NCBI GenBank assembly: GCA_032158295.1
Contig: CM063245.1
Coordinates: forward strand, 7,302,700-7,366,699
Reading direction: 5' to 3'
DNA from: Pycnopodia helianthoides
Taxonomy: Eukaryota > Echinodermata > Asteroidea > Forcipulatida > Asteriidae
DNA length: 64,000 bases
This document shows positions 45,666 through 57,564 of this stretch, piece after piece; position 1 is the stretch's first letter, and every line of letters begins with the position of its first letter. The notes below the pieces were generated by a model, which did not search any database, was not told the origin of the DNA, and saw nothing but the letters and a program-made list of their open reading frames with translations. Made by a program: the position numbers and the translations under genes.

Positions 45666-46830
45666 CCACCCTGTGAAAGTATTAGCGGACTTCCAAGCAG
45701 CTGCATTAATGATGGTTGGACTAGATGACATCCTTCATGTACCACTCTGTGAAAGTATAAGCGGACTTCCAAGCAGCTGCATTAATGATGGTTGGACTAG
45801 ATGACATCCTTCATGTACCACTCTGTGAAAGTATTAGCGGACTTCCAATCAGCTGCATTAATGATGGTTGGACTAGATGACATCCTTCATGTACCACTCT
45901 GTGAAAGTATTAGCGGACTTCCAAGCAGCTGCATTAATGATGGTTGGACTAGATGACATCCTTCATGTACCACTCTGTGAAAGTATTAGCGGACTTCCAA
46001 GCAGCTGCATTAATGATGGTTGGACTAGATGACATCCTTCATGTACCACTCTGTGAAAGTATAAGCGGACTTCCAAGCAGCTGCATTAATGATGGTTGGA
46101 CTAGATGACATCCTTCATGTACCACTCTGTGAAAGTATTAGCGGACTTCCAATCAGCTGCATTAATGATGGTTGGACTAGATGACATCCTTCATGTACCA
46201 CTCTGTGAAAGTATTAGCGGACTTCCAAGCAGCTGCATTAATGATGGTTGGACTAGATGACATCCTTCATGTACCACTCTGTGAAAGTATTAGCGGACTT
46301 CCAAGCAGCTGCATTAATGATGGTTGGACTAGATGACATCCTTCATGTACCACTCTGTGAAAGTATTAGCGGACTTCCAAGCAGCTGCATTAATGATGGT
46401 TGGACTAGATGACATCCTTCATGTACCACTCTGTGAAAGTATTAGCGGACTTCCAAGCAGCTGCATTAATGATGGTTGGACTAGATGACATCCTTCATGT
46501 ACCACTCTGTGAAAGTATTAGCGGACTTCCAAGCAGCTGCATTAATGATGGTTGGACTAGATGACATCCTTCATGTAGCACTCTGTGAAGATATTAGCGG
46601 TTTTCCAAGCAGCTGCATTAATGATGGTTGGACTAGATGACATCCTTCATGTAGCACTCTGTGAAGATATTAGCGGACTTCCAAGCAGCTGCATTAATGA
46701 TGGTTGGACTAGATAACATCCTTCATGTAGCACTCTGTGAAGATATTATCGGACTTCCAAGCAGCTGCCTGAATAATGTTCGGACTGGATGACCTCTTCA
46801 TGTAGCACTTTGTGAAGGTGTTATGTCATT
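45595..46830. repeat. 76-bp satellite, 16 copies, derived from a DIRS tyrosine recombinase
   Basis: GGACTT-type positions recur every 76 bp from 45611 to 46751. Read on the minus strand, each unit contains AAAWKSANTFTE(W/C)YMKDV, corresponding to the ACWKTPNTFTECYLKHV catalytic end of the DIRS recombinase at 26341. The outermost unit (46740-46830) is less homogenised and nearer to DIRS nucleotides. Two variants (ATAAGC at 45756 and 46060; AATCAG at 45849 and 46153) recur 304 bp apart, a four-unit higher-order period. Confidence 0.9.
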
Positions 46831-46944
46831 TTCAGTAATACTGTCATGAGAAGAAAATGCTTTATTTCAAGTAATTATGAGCATAAACAGAAACACAATG
46901 TTCAAATTCTACCTCATAGGAAACTTTTTGCATATATTTCTTAC

Positions 46945-47044
46945 CCATTGCGTTACTATTAAGAAGGAATACACCATGAGATCTGCCAGAGCTGCCCTCA
47001 AGGTTCAAGTAAAATGGATGAACTCCATACAAATTGCCACCAAC
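46945..47044 (-). CDS. GAA: GAA-like exon ([13 protein letters not shown]...[10 protein letters not shown])
   Basis: 100-bp exon with acceptor TTCCTACAG and donor GTAAGA. Phase 0 start, one base over at the end. It encodes [17 protein letters not shown] and [11 protein letters not shown], standard for the N-terminal beta-sandwich of GH31. It lies only about 115 bp from the satellite array. Confidence 0.94.
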
Positions 47045-47885
47045 CTGTAGGAAGTAAAATAAAAGAAGCTTTAAATAAAAATCTTGAATATTAACTTAAC
47101 CAGCTCATTACAATAAGATTCAAACATTAGGACTCAAATAGAAAGACATTAATCTTGGATCTAAATTTCATTTGACAATAATGCAGGTAAAAAACAAAGG
47201 CAAAACAGTGTGTGCAAAATTGAGGACCTAAACGAATTTGGCTGATACAGGTATAGAATGAACAAGAATAGTGTGTTGACAAAATGCCCCGCTGAGATTA
47301 ATGTATTTTCTCATGTGGAGTCTGCCGGAGTTGAGAACACAATAGAAAGGAATTTGGTGGCTGTGAGGTGCCCTCATGCATGTACGAGCCACAGTAGAAT
47401 GTGTGTGGAAGGCCACTTACTGATTTGACGCACAAGCATACGGACGTGCCAAAGACAAGTCAGCTTTACTGCCATCTTAATAAATATATTGTACATTGTA
47501 CAGCATTTTCAGCTCAGCTAAATCAATGACACATGGGCATGAACAAGGTTATAATTAGCGTACAGACTCCTGATTGTGATAGTGAAGTTTTCACTAGATT
47601 CTAATATGTTTAGTTCTATTTTTGCCCTCGTTTAAGTAGCTAGTGAAGTCTTCTTTTGACGGTGCCGTAATGGCAAGCGATACCATCTCCATGGACTCGT
47701 TTTCGCTTCTTCGAGCAGTTTTGGCACTCAAGATCGGTGCTCCCCAAATACAGGTCTGTATAGTTAACATGTTCTCTCTTACAGGTGTATTCGACAGTAG
47801 GTAGGCACATGAGAAAATGTTTTATTCACGGTCGAGGAACGAGTTAGGGAATAAATCTAAATCTATTTTAGCTATCGCTTGGTTT
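47045..47885. other. Intron sequence without recognised content
   Basis: No domain or repeat recognised. Confidence 0.4.
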
Positions 47886-47889
47886 TCAT

Positions 47890-48200
47890 TCCTCCTGCTT
47901 TAGCCATAATGACCTTGAGATTTGACCTAGGGCCGGGGTCCAATAAAGTATAGGCTTCTTGGGGATCCCATCACCAGTCCACACACCAAGTTTGGAGTTG
48001 ATATACCAAGTCCTTCTCGAGTTATTGCTCGGGAAACATTTCTTTAATTTTAGCAATGACCTTGACACTTAACAAAGGAAGTCCAAAAACAATAGGGGGT
48101 CTACACTTCTGGGGGATCCCAAGACCATTCTACACATCAAGTTTGGAGCCAAGTCCTTCTCAAGTTATCGCTCGGACAATGATTGCACACACACCCAACA
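47890..48200. repeat. Two direct copies of a roughly 150-bp noncoding repeat
   Basis: AATGACCTTGA, GGGGATCCCA, CACCAAGTTTGGAG-type words and CAAGTCCTTCTCGAGTTAT recur near 47907-48023 and 48054-48170. From memory, similar text is very common in marine invertebrate genomes; its nature is unknown to me. Confidence 0.55.
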
Positions 48201-48599
48201 AAAGACCACAGGAGTTTGAACCTCCCAGGCAGTAGCAATAGAGATCACTGGGCCACATGAACCCTCTGTGTAGGTTGTGCAATGTCGCATTTTACACTGG
48301 TACACTGCAACTCAATTGGGCCCTGTGTTGTAGAATGCTGTGACAAATTTTTGGCATCATTTTGATGCAAAATTTTCAGTGTTGGAGGTCTCCAGGCCGA
48401 CTTTAGACAACCTTGGTTTTGGCCTTGGTCTCGCTATGTAATGACTCAGTCTTGGCATTACCAAAAGTGATGATGCAGCATCTAGAAATCTGCCCAATAC
48501 ATTTAGATTCAAATTCTTTGGAAACCAACCAGTCTATCTTTGCATGCACGCAAATCAATCATCAAGCTTTCATGTCTCGTCTGATAAGTTTAACTGCAA

Positions 48600-48800
48600 A
48601 ATGTTTGCAGATTCTCAGATCATCAGGTTTGGGTTTGTCAACCACAAGGAGTTTGAAGAGAAAGGAAAAAGAAAACTTAGAGCCAGCTGCAAGTTTTGCA
48701 AAGATAAGTCGCCAAAGCTCAGCTAGTTCTGCGGCACAAAATCAAATTTTACCAGACAACTGCAAAGTGTGCACAGAGCCAAGTGCATCCAAAACTGATG
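48600..48800 (+). pseudogene. BED-type zinc-finger relic, hAT transposase-like
   Basis: One frame reads FGFVNHKEFEEKGKRKLRAS and CKFCKDK, then past a stop codon CGTKSNFTRQLQSVH. The CxxC ... (S)NFTRxLxxxH pattern is that of BED fingers. A stop lies inside the finger, and no downstream transposase was found. Confidence 0.5.
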
Positions 48801-48879
48801 TAGGCCTAGCGTTACGTCAGGCTACAGAATTTAACCATACTACTTTGTCTATTTGTTATGCCTAAATGAAGTTATCATT

Positions 48880-49855
48880 TTTGAAACCTTAGAAAAGTTG
48901 AAGTTGAAATCGACCCTGTCAACACTTTTTGCTGCTGAGCGATATAGCACAGCGTGATTTTCTGAATGAGTGCTGCCTGTCATGTAAGCATGGTGGCCGG
49001 TCAGCATGACCACTATGCATGGTAAGTTTACACTTGCTGCCATGCAGCATGGGCAGTATGTTGGTCATTTTTCTTTCATGTCCACCAAAGATTTTGAGTA
49101 TATTTTTTTAAGGCTGCAATATGTTTCCCCTTAATAAAAGCACTTTGGATATTTTATCCCTATTACTAATTTTGAGGGGTTATGTTTAGGTGACCTTTCC
49201 TCTTTTTTGGGGGGTGTCGGCATGGAAAGGTACTGCTACATATAACTCCTATGCGAGGCTCTTTTGTTTTGAATGTTTTTTCCCTCCAATTGTACTCAAC
49301 AAGTGGACTTTTAACCTTGGGGACATATTTTCTTTCAGGGGGCCTACACCAACATGTTTCCTTTGTCAAAATTTCACAAATGCAACTGTCAGGAAAGTAA
49401 AAGTATTTGCATTGATATCATAAAACTGTTTAAAAATGTCACCTTTGTGTAAAGCGTTTTTTTCTTTTATTTTTTGTATGTGTGTGCTTAATATAACTGG
49501 CCTTGGCCTTGGCCTTGAATACTGTGACTCAGTCTTGGCCATAGCCTCAGAGACCCAGGACTTAGATTTCACCTTTGCCTAGAAGATTGTGAACTTGACT
49601 ACAACACTGAAGATTTTCCTCATTATTGGAGTAAAAATTTCGCATCAAATAAGACTTCTTTGATGCGCAGTCAAGTATAGTACAGCCTGGTTCATAAAAA
49701 TATTTTTATGACAAGTATTTGTCATCGTTTTCGTTTTACTATTTTAAAAACATTTAATTTAATACGTACAATTTGATGCAATTTTGCCTCTGCAACAAGT
49801 TCAAATTTTAAGAAACCGTGAATATTAAAAAGTAACATTATGTCCTTGGTCTCCA
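48880..49855. other. Intron sequence without recognised content
   Basis: Noncoding; open frames lack recognisable domains. Confidence 0.35.
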
Positions 49856-49861
49856 TAAGGT

Positions 49862-50060
49862 ATGGAATATGGGAAAAATATCCTTCCAGATAAACACACA
49901 AAAGATCTTAACAATTCTCTCGAGAAGCTAGACCGCCATGAGTTGCGCTATGGGGCCCCAGTTGCCAACTTCTCAATCTTACTGTCAAATATCCGAAGAC
50001 ACCTTGAAGGCACTGGGAACTCCTACAAGTCATGTTCAAATTTCTTGATGACGATTGATG
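49862..50060 (+). pseudogene. Possible upstream exon or fragment of the gene at 50620
   Basis: An open stretch with HTKDLNNSLEKLDRHELRYG and LSNIRRHLEGTGNSYK has protein-like composition and lies 560 bp upstream in the same orientation. I do not recognise it, and a splice link is unproven. Confidence 0.35.
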
Positions 50061-50619
50061 TGGCGATTTTTTCTTTTCAGTTGAGTGCTGTGTTCAGCCC
50101 TATATTAATTATTGATAGGGTTCGAATTATGTATTTTTTACTTTAAAGTCAAAGTAGACTGATGCTTATAACTAATTATCACTAATTAAGACTAATTACA
50201 ACATAATTATTAGTGATTTGATGAATAATTCATTTATAAAGATTCAGTGTACAATTTTATATATTTGTTTTATTATTTGCACCTACAATTTGGAGGTGGG
50301 CTTCAATTTGCCAATTCAAAAATTGTTTTTATCCTTCCTGGCGTATTCACTTTGATATTTTAGCTAATCTATATCAGTTGTTACATGTAGTTGTCTATTA
50401 TAAAACCATACCTTTATAGCTAAAAACAAATTTTTATAACTTTTTTTTTGTTTTAATAGTAGATCATTTTTGTAAACTGCCTTGTGTCATATACGCAGAA
50501 AAAATTACATTAGCAAACCTTCACCTTTGATCAGAAAATTGTTATGTATTTATGCAAAAGTATTTTTAAAATATTCAAAAGCGCCCTCAAGAGATTGATG
50601 CCAGATTTCTAAACTTGAA

Positions 50620-53600
50620 GTGCAGAAACTTCTCTCAGTACCATTGATGGTAAACTTGAAAATGCAAGAGCTACAGAAGTCTCCTGGATAGACAGATCTA
50701 TTTTGCTCTTAAAGAAGGACAAGCTCGAGAAAGAAGAGTACATTGCCTGGTCTGCCTTCCATGCTTCAACTCAGATGCCTCCTTCAGATCCTGCTGCACT
50801 GAACGCCCTCTTGCCCCTTTTCTACGAAAAGGCTGCAACCATTGCCATGATCAAGCATGGGATGGAGATCCAAAGGCAGATAACAACATATCTCAATCCA
50901 TGCCAAACACCGCTAACTGCTGTGGACCAACCACTGTTTGCCCTTGCCAAGTTTGTTCAGTGGCGTTGGCCCGAGACACTGGGAGAAAAGCACTTTGTAG
51001 TAATGTTTGGTGGTCTCCACATTGAGATGGCTCTATGGAACACAATTGGAGACTTTCTGGAAGGATCTGGTTGGACCGCTGCCTTATGTGAAGCTGGTGT
51101 GGCCTCCTCAGGTACAGCAGACTCCTTCCTCAAAGCTGCCCACCTCACTAGAACCAGGCACAGTCATCAAGTTACAGCCCTAACACTTGCAAATCTGCAG
51201 AGAGATGCTTGGCAACTGAATGTGGAGTCTGACAGTGGGATTTCTTTTGAAACGTGGAAGCAGAAGATGATTACGGCAAGCCCTACATTTCAGTACTGGG
51301 ATATCATCTTGAAATATGAAACACTTGTGCTGATTTTCATCCGTGCTCATCGTATCCGAGACTTTGATCTCGTTGTGGAGGCTTTAGAGGCATTGGTGTC
51401 TTGGTTCTTTGTTCTGGATCACACCAACTACGCTCGCTGGATCCCCATTCACATCCGAGACATGAAGGCTCTACCACAAAATATCAAAGAAGAGGTCAAA
51501 CAAATGTGGGTCCTTCAAAAGACTCAACAAAAGTTCTCTTGCATGCCTCTTGACCAAGGTCATGAACAAAACAACGATCAGGTAAAGGGATCTGGTGGCG
51601 TGGTAGGACTTACCGAAAACCCAGCTGCCTTCAGAAGATGGACTGTTTCAGGTCCACAGCAAGCACGACTGCTGAAGGAATTTGAGGACGAGTTCATGGA
51701 CGAAGAAAACGTCCACATTTACAAGCAGCACGAACAGGGGATGACTACGCAAGAGGTCTTCAGGAAACAAGTGAAGAGCCTCACTGAAGCAATCTCAGAA
51801 ATGGGTAACCCTTTCCTTGAAGATTCTTCAGAACTGCTTGCTTTGGACACTCAAAATTGTGCTAATAAAGATGTTGTTTCCACAGTCCGCACAATTGAAG
51901 CCCTTGGCATTTCCCAGTACCAGAAGTATGTTAAGGATGTGATTTTAGACCGAAGCACCAGTATTCATAAGCCAATCAAAAGAAATTCTTTGGCCATTTG
52001 GAAGCGACTGAAATCAAAGCCAAACACAAGTGCTAAGCAGCAGCTTTCAAGTATAAAAACTGATTGCAATCTTTTCAGTCAGCTCTACATTGCAAGTCAG
52101 TACTGTGATGGAGACTTAACAGAATTCTTTGTCCATGAAAATCATCCTTGGCCACCTTCTCTCTCGGTGTATGGAGTGCTCCACCTGCCGACAAAAAAAT
52201 CTGATCTGATAGAAATTCTGACAACAGATCAGCCAGACCCTCCGTCATACTACCATGCCAAGGTTTTTGACGGTGCTGCTATCGTCCACGCAGTCCCTGC
52301 AAATCAAACTAGTACATTCAATGAATACGGTGAAAAGTTATTTCTCCCTTGGATCCAACAACAATTGAGAAACAGCAACCGAGTAGACATAGTGTGGGAT
52401 ACAAGACAGATAGTTTGAAGCAATCTACGAGGGAGAAGAGAGGAACAGGTGTAAGGAAGAAGGTTGCAGGGAGCACTAAACTACCAACAAACTTCCCAAA
52501 CTTTCTGCAGGATCCCACCAATAAACAAGAGGTATTTCAACTACTAACTGAGAAGGTATCGAAAACTGAGTTTCCTGCTAGAAAGGAGGTCCACATTACT
52601 TCAGGTACGCCCAATGAAAAGAATAAAAATGTACGCATTACCTTGAATACCCTGAATAATACAATACATGTACCAGAGTTTTGTTTAAACATGTGGATTT
52701 GAATAAACTAAATACATGTACTTTTTATGCGTTGCAGGAAAGTCTGTAGTTTCAAGAAATTCTAGCAAACCATTGCCACCTTGCGACCATGAAGAAGCAG
52801 ATTCAAGAATCTGTATTCACATCCAAGAGCTAAAGGAACCAAAATGTAGGGCTCTCCCACCATTCCAGGCATTTACTGGGTCTGATACTACTTCCCAGTT
52901 TCTTTGAAAAGGAAAAAAGTCGGCATGGGAGGCATGGAATTCGTTTCCTGGAGTCAGTGAAGCATTCGTCTCAATTTCACAACATCTGTTTGAGACTCTG
53001 GAGATTGCCAGTCCTGACTTCCAGCTGCTGGAAAGGTTCACCTGCGTTTTGTATGACAAAACAAGTCCAGTGGAGAGAGTAAACAAACTAAGAGAGGAAC
53101 TGTTCTCAAAGGCAAAACACACGATGGAAAAAATCCCCCAACACAGGTTTGTATATTTTAGTCCAATCATTGAACTTAAACCAAATGATGAATTTTAGCA
53201 TTACCTTTCTTTGAAATAATACATTTCTTTTTCCTTCTCTTTTTTTGGGTGTGGCAGGCGGCACTTCTGCAGCATTCCAACCGGGCCCTGTATTAGGCGA
53301 GCATCTGGACAACAAGCCTGAAATCTGAACAGCGTGCTCCACTGCCCGAGGGATATGGTTGGACAAAGGTTGCATCTGACTGGAAGCCTGTGTGGTCACT
53401 CATTCCAGAGGCAGCCAGTGTCTGCAGAGAGCTGTTTAAGTGCCGATGCCAAACACAGCCGCAGTGCTCCAGAAACTGGAGATGCCGCAAAGCTGGGCTT
53501 TCTTGCACAGCGCTTTGCATTTGCAGCGGAAGCTGCCAAGATCTTTGAAGATATTGTCAGTCAAAACCAATTTTCCACACATGAGACTGTTTTAATAGTC

Positions 53601-53640
53601 CAACATGCAATCCCAGACGGTAGTAACAACAAAATATAAT
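50620..53640 (+). pseudogene. Uncharacterised multi-copy invertebrate family, C-terminal two thirds, broken
   Basis: A long open stretch (to 52418) encodes FVVMFGGLHIEMALWNTIGD, SGTADSFLKAAHLTRTRH, LDHTNYARWIPIHIRDM and VKGSGGVVGLTENPAAFRRW, then KVFDGAAIVHAVPANQ. A small deletion at about 52395 shifts the frame; it resumes with REKRGTGVRKKVAGSTKLP. At 52716-53150: PCDHEEADSRICIHIQE, then a deletion removes the region where I recall relatives having VDTDVVV, then ALPPFQAFTGSDTTSQF, an in-frame stop at about 52905, and KGKKSAWEAW. At 53259-53550 is a Cys-rich tail (CRCQTQPQCSRNWRC, CTALCICSGSC). HEEAD.R, the missing VDTDV and G.DTTS recall a PIN/XPG-like nuclease fold; that is an inference. 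Function unknown. Confidence 0.65.
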
Positions 53641-53649
53641 TGTTTTGCA

Positions 53650-54420
53650 TATTTCGAACCACGATACTTAATTTATTGTTATAGTGGCCATCTTGGATTT
53701 CTGACTACACATAATTACCTAGGCACATCATCAGTTAATTAATGTTGTTTAAGTGCAGGATATGTAAACAAAACCACTAAAGTAAATATTTCAAAATGAC
53801 TTTTGCTTTCAAATGATAAAAATGTGCCGAAATTAGTGCTTAAATATAGGATTTTGCAGCCATTTTGAAATTATGCAAATTAGGTACCTTCCAAAAATAT
53901 TTTTTGGTGCCACCCCTTCTAAAATTTATTTCTGGGGCCTATAGAAGGTACCTACCAAATTTGGTGCTTTGGGCCAGTCGGTCACGATTCCATCCATAAG
54001 CTACCTGACTAGAGTGGAAGCAACCAAGGATCTTTTCATCGCTGCTACTCTTCCCACCCATCACAGCCTTTGCCAAAGGCATTTTACTAACCCTGTCCTT
54101 GACAGCCTGTGTACAAAATGCAGTTTTTGTTGAGAAGGAGACTCCCACTGCCTAAGTTTTAGTGAAATTTGTCTGTTAATATAGAGGGTTAAACGGTTTG
54201 CATAAAGTTGTCATTCATACTTAGTAAACACTACCTAGCATCCACTTGTTTAAGTGGGGCTAACATTCCAAACAAATATATACCAGGGAATGAAATATTC
54301 AGTGCAAATTTTTATCAGCGCTAAATGTGCTTTAAAGTTTTACCTGTCAGTGTCAGTTTATGCTGTTAAATTTTATAATTATTAAGATAGTTTTGGGGAC
54401 AAACTTACACAATTTTTACT
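53650..54420. other. Intron sequence without recognised content
   Basis: No domain or repeat recognised. Confidence 0.4.
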
Positions 54421-54424
54421 CTTG

Positions 54425-54670
54425 TTGATGGTAGAGCATGCAAACCAATTTGCGGATATGCATGCCAAACATTTTGTGCCAAGTTTCTTTGGTAGAAATG
54501 CCCATTTATGTGGCAGGTATGCCAAGTTTTTCTAGACAGCATGCCCCATGTTTTTTGGCAAGCATACCAATGTTTTTCTGGGCAAGCGTGCCCCACATTT
54601 GTGGCAAGCATGCTTTTAATTGGCAAGCATGCCTAGTTTTGGATGGCAAGCATGCCCACTCTTTATGTCA
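54425..54670. repeat. Degenerate minisatellite around GGCAAGCATGCC, about 30-bp period
   Basis: About eight units each with a GCATGCC/GGCAAGCAT core and a T-rich spacer. Confidence 0.75.
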
Positions 54671-55395
54671 AAATTGGGGCAAGAAGGCCCTCCATATATA
54701 AATTATTTGATAATGCCAGCTTTTTGCCAAATTTGGGATTTGGCGAAGTGTGTTGAAGTAAAAGCAGTGGTTTAACTGTGCTAGCACTGTGCATCCAGGG
54801 GTAATTTTAGACCGGGTACCCAGGTACCCGAGTGGAAGCCCAGAAGTACCATTGTAGACAAAACATGTCCCGGCCGGCCGTTCATAAAGAGTTTTGCACA
54901 CATGTGAAAAAAGTACACCTGTATCATACAACTGTGATCTGTGATATTACATGATTAGAATGTGACAATGAACATTTTAAGATTTATGTATTCATAAATC
55001 CAGTTTCTATAAACAAACAAGAAACTAAGATGATTTTTAAAAAAGTTACTTTTATTACCCTATTCAAAAACAATGTCTTCCATTATTTAAATCATGCACC
55101 ACTGTTGTAATCCATTCCACCAACAATTTTTGCTCCATTTTTACTACATGTACCTGTAAATAGTTTTTCCATCTCTATACATGTACTTGAAAGGAACTTC
55201 TTCTTCAACAATGAGAAATGAAGGGCAATTTAATATTCCAGAAAAGTCCCCCGTCCGATACACGTAAGCCGTACCATTTTGAAGTCACAAAACCACACAT
55301 CTTCATATACCATGCGTGTGAAGCATGCAACCACACCACACACAGAAACACACAGTTGTTCATGTACATTACATAAACGTGTATTCGCACATGAA
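54671..55395. other. Intron sequence without recognised content
   Basis: AT-rich; nothing recognised. Confidence 0.4.
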
Positions 55396-55399
55396 AATC

Positions 55400-55578
55400 C
55401 CCCCCACAGTAGTGTGGTGGGGGTCTACGAACGAATACTTACCTGTAGAGCACACTACTATTTGCATATTTCCCCATACCGGCAGGATATTTTGCTAAGA
55501 GTTTACATTATATAGCGCCCTCCATCGCCCTACCCATAGTGCCCCACGGCGAGTAGCCTCGTGACTCCTCCTTTCCTC
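55400..55578. repeat. DIRS copy 2 left inverted terminal repeat
   Basis: Complement of the right repeat; includes ACCTGTAGAGCACACTACTA and the segment CGCCCTCCATCGCCCTACCC. Confidence 0.85.
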
Positions 55579-55640
55579 GTGCGTTACTAATTTAACCGCC
55601 AATCATCGAGAAGTGGGGAAGGGGGGAGGGATGCTCAACA

Positions 55641-55745
55641 GGTAAGTACATGTATTCGTTCGTAGACCCCCACCACACTACTGTGGGGGGGGGGGGGAGT
55701 CTACTTCACTCATACATTACCTGTAGAGCACACTACTATTTGCAT
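55641..55745. repeat. DIRS copy 2 internal complementary region
   Basis: First half is the complement of the outer left end (GTATTCGTTCGTAGACCCCC); second half is the complement of the outer right end (GTCTACTTCACTCATACATT); the join is at a poly-G tract. Confidence 0.85.
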
Positions 55746-56026
55746 AGACTCGCACCGAAACCCAGTGGTGGGATACGAGATGATGCAACGACAGAAGGGG
55801 CACACCGTCCCCCAATTTTTTTTTTTATTATTATTTTTTTTCAAGCGGCGCAGATCCCGTCGTTGTAAATTAAGGGTATGGCCGTCTCGGAAACCCCACC
55901 CGTCGAAACGCAAGCGGCCAAGGGGGCGGGGAGGAAGGAAAACATGATTAACAGTTATAAGTGTACACAGCATTTGGAACCATATCTCAAGTACAAATAT
56001 CAATACATGCTAATGTGGGAACTCAC

Positions 56027-56763
56027 CTATAATCGGGAAGTCCCGGGTTGGTGAGAGTCCTGCTCTTGTGAGGTAGCCGCCGTCAAGACTGCTCTTCCGG
56101 CTCTGCCCTCGGTCTGTACCACGTCCTTCAGGTAGCATTCCGTGAATGTGTTGGGCGTCTTCCATGACGCCGCCTGAATTATGTCACCTAAAGATACCTC
56201 CTTAAAGAAAGCCCAGGACGCAGCCACACCCGGATTTCATGAGCCCCAACATTCCCCGCCGGCGGTCCGCTCGTATCCGACCAGATCGCTGCCACAAGCC
56301 AATGGGCAATGGTGTCTCAGGACGCCGGCCAATGAGGCGGAATCGCGTTGACGAACAGTTGCGAATGCAATGCCCACAGTGCTTCGTGCAATTAACATAC
56401 CATTTGAGTACCCGAACCGGGCACCAAAGCTTGTCGCTCGGGATCGACGAGAACACCTTAATATCCGGCACAAAAATGTCTGGGGGCCTTCGGGATCAGC
56501 CGGACCCCCCCCCCCGGCTCCCACCGGATGTGACCCGCCACCGTTGTCAGGGCGTGCAGCTCACTGCGTCGCCGTGATGTTGCTACTGCCAGCAAAAAGG
56601 CCGTCTTGATAGACAAGTGTAATAGGCTGGGTCCCGCCACTATAACATGTGTGGCCTCAGTCAGTCTGTGATAGGGACCAGCAGCTCGATGTTGTCCCGG
56701 TTCGGCCGATAGACTGCAGGAGGTGCAGCTGAATCGGTCGCATATGGAGTCTGCAGTAGTCAA
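56027..56763 (-). pseudogene. DIRS tyrosine recombinase, decayed
   Basis: Pieces in different frames: AFLLAVATSRRRSELHAL (56458-56763), DKLWCPVRVLKWYVN (56202-56471) and SWAFFKEVSLGDIIQAASWK with TPNTFTECYL (56027-56227). The catalytic Arg and Tyr neighbourhoods survive, but the HxxR region is broken by frameshifts. Confidence 0.8.
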
Positions 56764-57564
56764 CTACGTCTACTAGATTCGCCATGAGGCCCAGCAGCTT
56801 GAGCCATGCTCGAGCTGGGGCCACCGTACAGGCGAGGAAAATGTCCACACATTGATGAAGGTTGCTCAATCGCGCCCCAGAAGGGGTTGTGGAGGTCGAG
56901 TGCTCCGGGATCTCGGAGGGGAGCGGGGGAGATTTCTCCCAATTGACTAGAAACCCGGTCGGTCGTCAGGCGCCACGTAAATTCTAATGCCGAGGCTGTT
57001 GACTCGTGGGAGTCCCCCAAGACCAACCAGTAGTCTAGGTAGGTGAAATCGTCACCCCCCACCTTCGCAACGCCGACCACTCGCACGATCCGGGTGAGAA
57101 GTGGAGAGGTCAAACGGGAGCACCGTGAATTCGTAACGGATTCCCTGATACTGGAACCGAAGGAATTCCAAGTGGTCTGCCGGACGGGGACATGAAGTTA
57201 CGCATCCCTCAAGTCCAGGCTGGCAGCTCACGCTGGCGTATGGAATAGACTCCAGGATAACCTTGAGAGTCTCCATATGGAAGCGTCTCGGGCTGATGAA
57301 TTTGTTCAAGGGCTTGAGGTTGAGGACAGGCCGCCACATGCCGACCTCCTTTCTGGGCACCAAAAGGAAGGTCGACATGGAGCCCGGCGACATCCCCCCA
57401 GGCGAGCAGACGCGCACCGCCCCCTTATCGACGAGGAAGTGGATCTCCCCTCGAGGGACCGGCACCTCTCTGGGTCGGCTGGAACCGGCGTCGGTCAGAC
57501 TAGCATGGCCGACGGGGGGGCTCGTAAATTCGAGCGCGTACCCGCGCTCGATGGTGTCGAGCAC
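56760..57564 (-). pseudogene. DIRS reverse transcriptase with altered catalytic motif
   Basis: The N-terminal part (57052-57564) reads MLDTIERGYALEFTSPP, FLLVPRKEVGMWRPVLNLK, RFHMETLKVIL and RYEFTVLPFDLSTS. After a frame change the palm motif reads FTYLDYWLVLGDS (near 57030-57045), where active DIRS RTs have LDDW: the second Asp codon is now Tyr. RNase H is mostly missing. Confidence 0.85.

Noticed and set aside
45595..46830. CRISPR-like array
   Set aside because: Units are contiguous 76-bp tandem repeats with no unique spacers, in a eukaryotic intron.
49862..53640. Active host gene
   Set aside because: A frameshift near 52395, an in-frame stop near 52905 and a deletion between HEEAD and GSDTTS mark it as broken.
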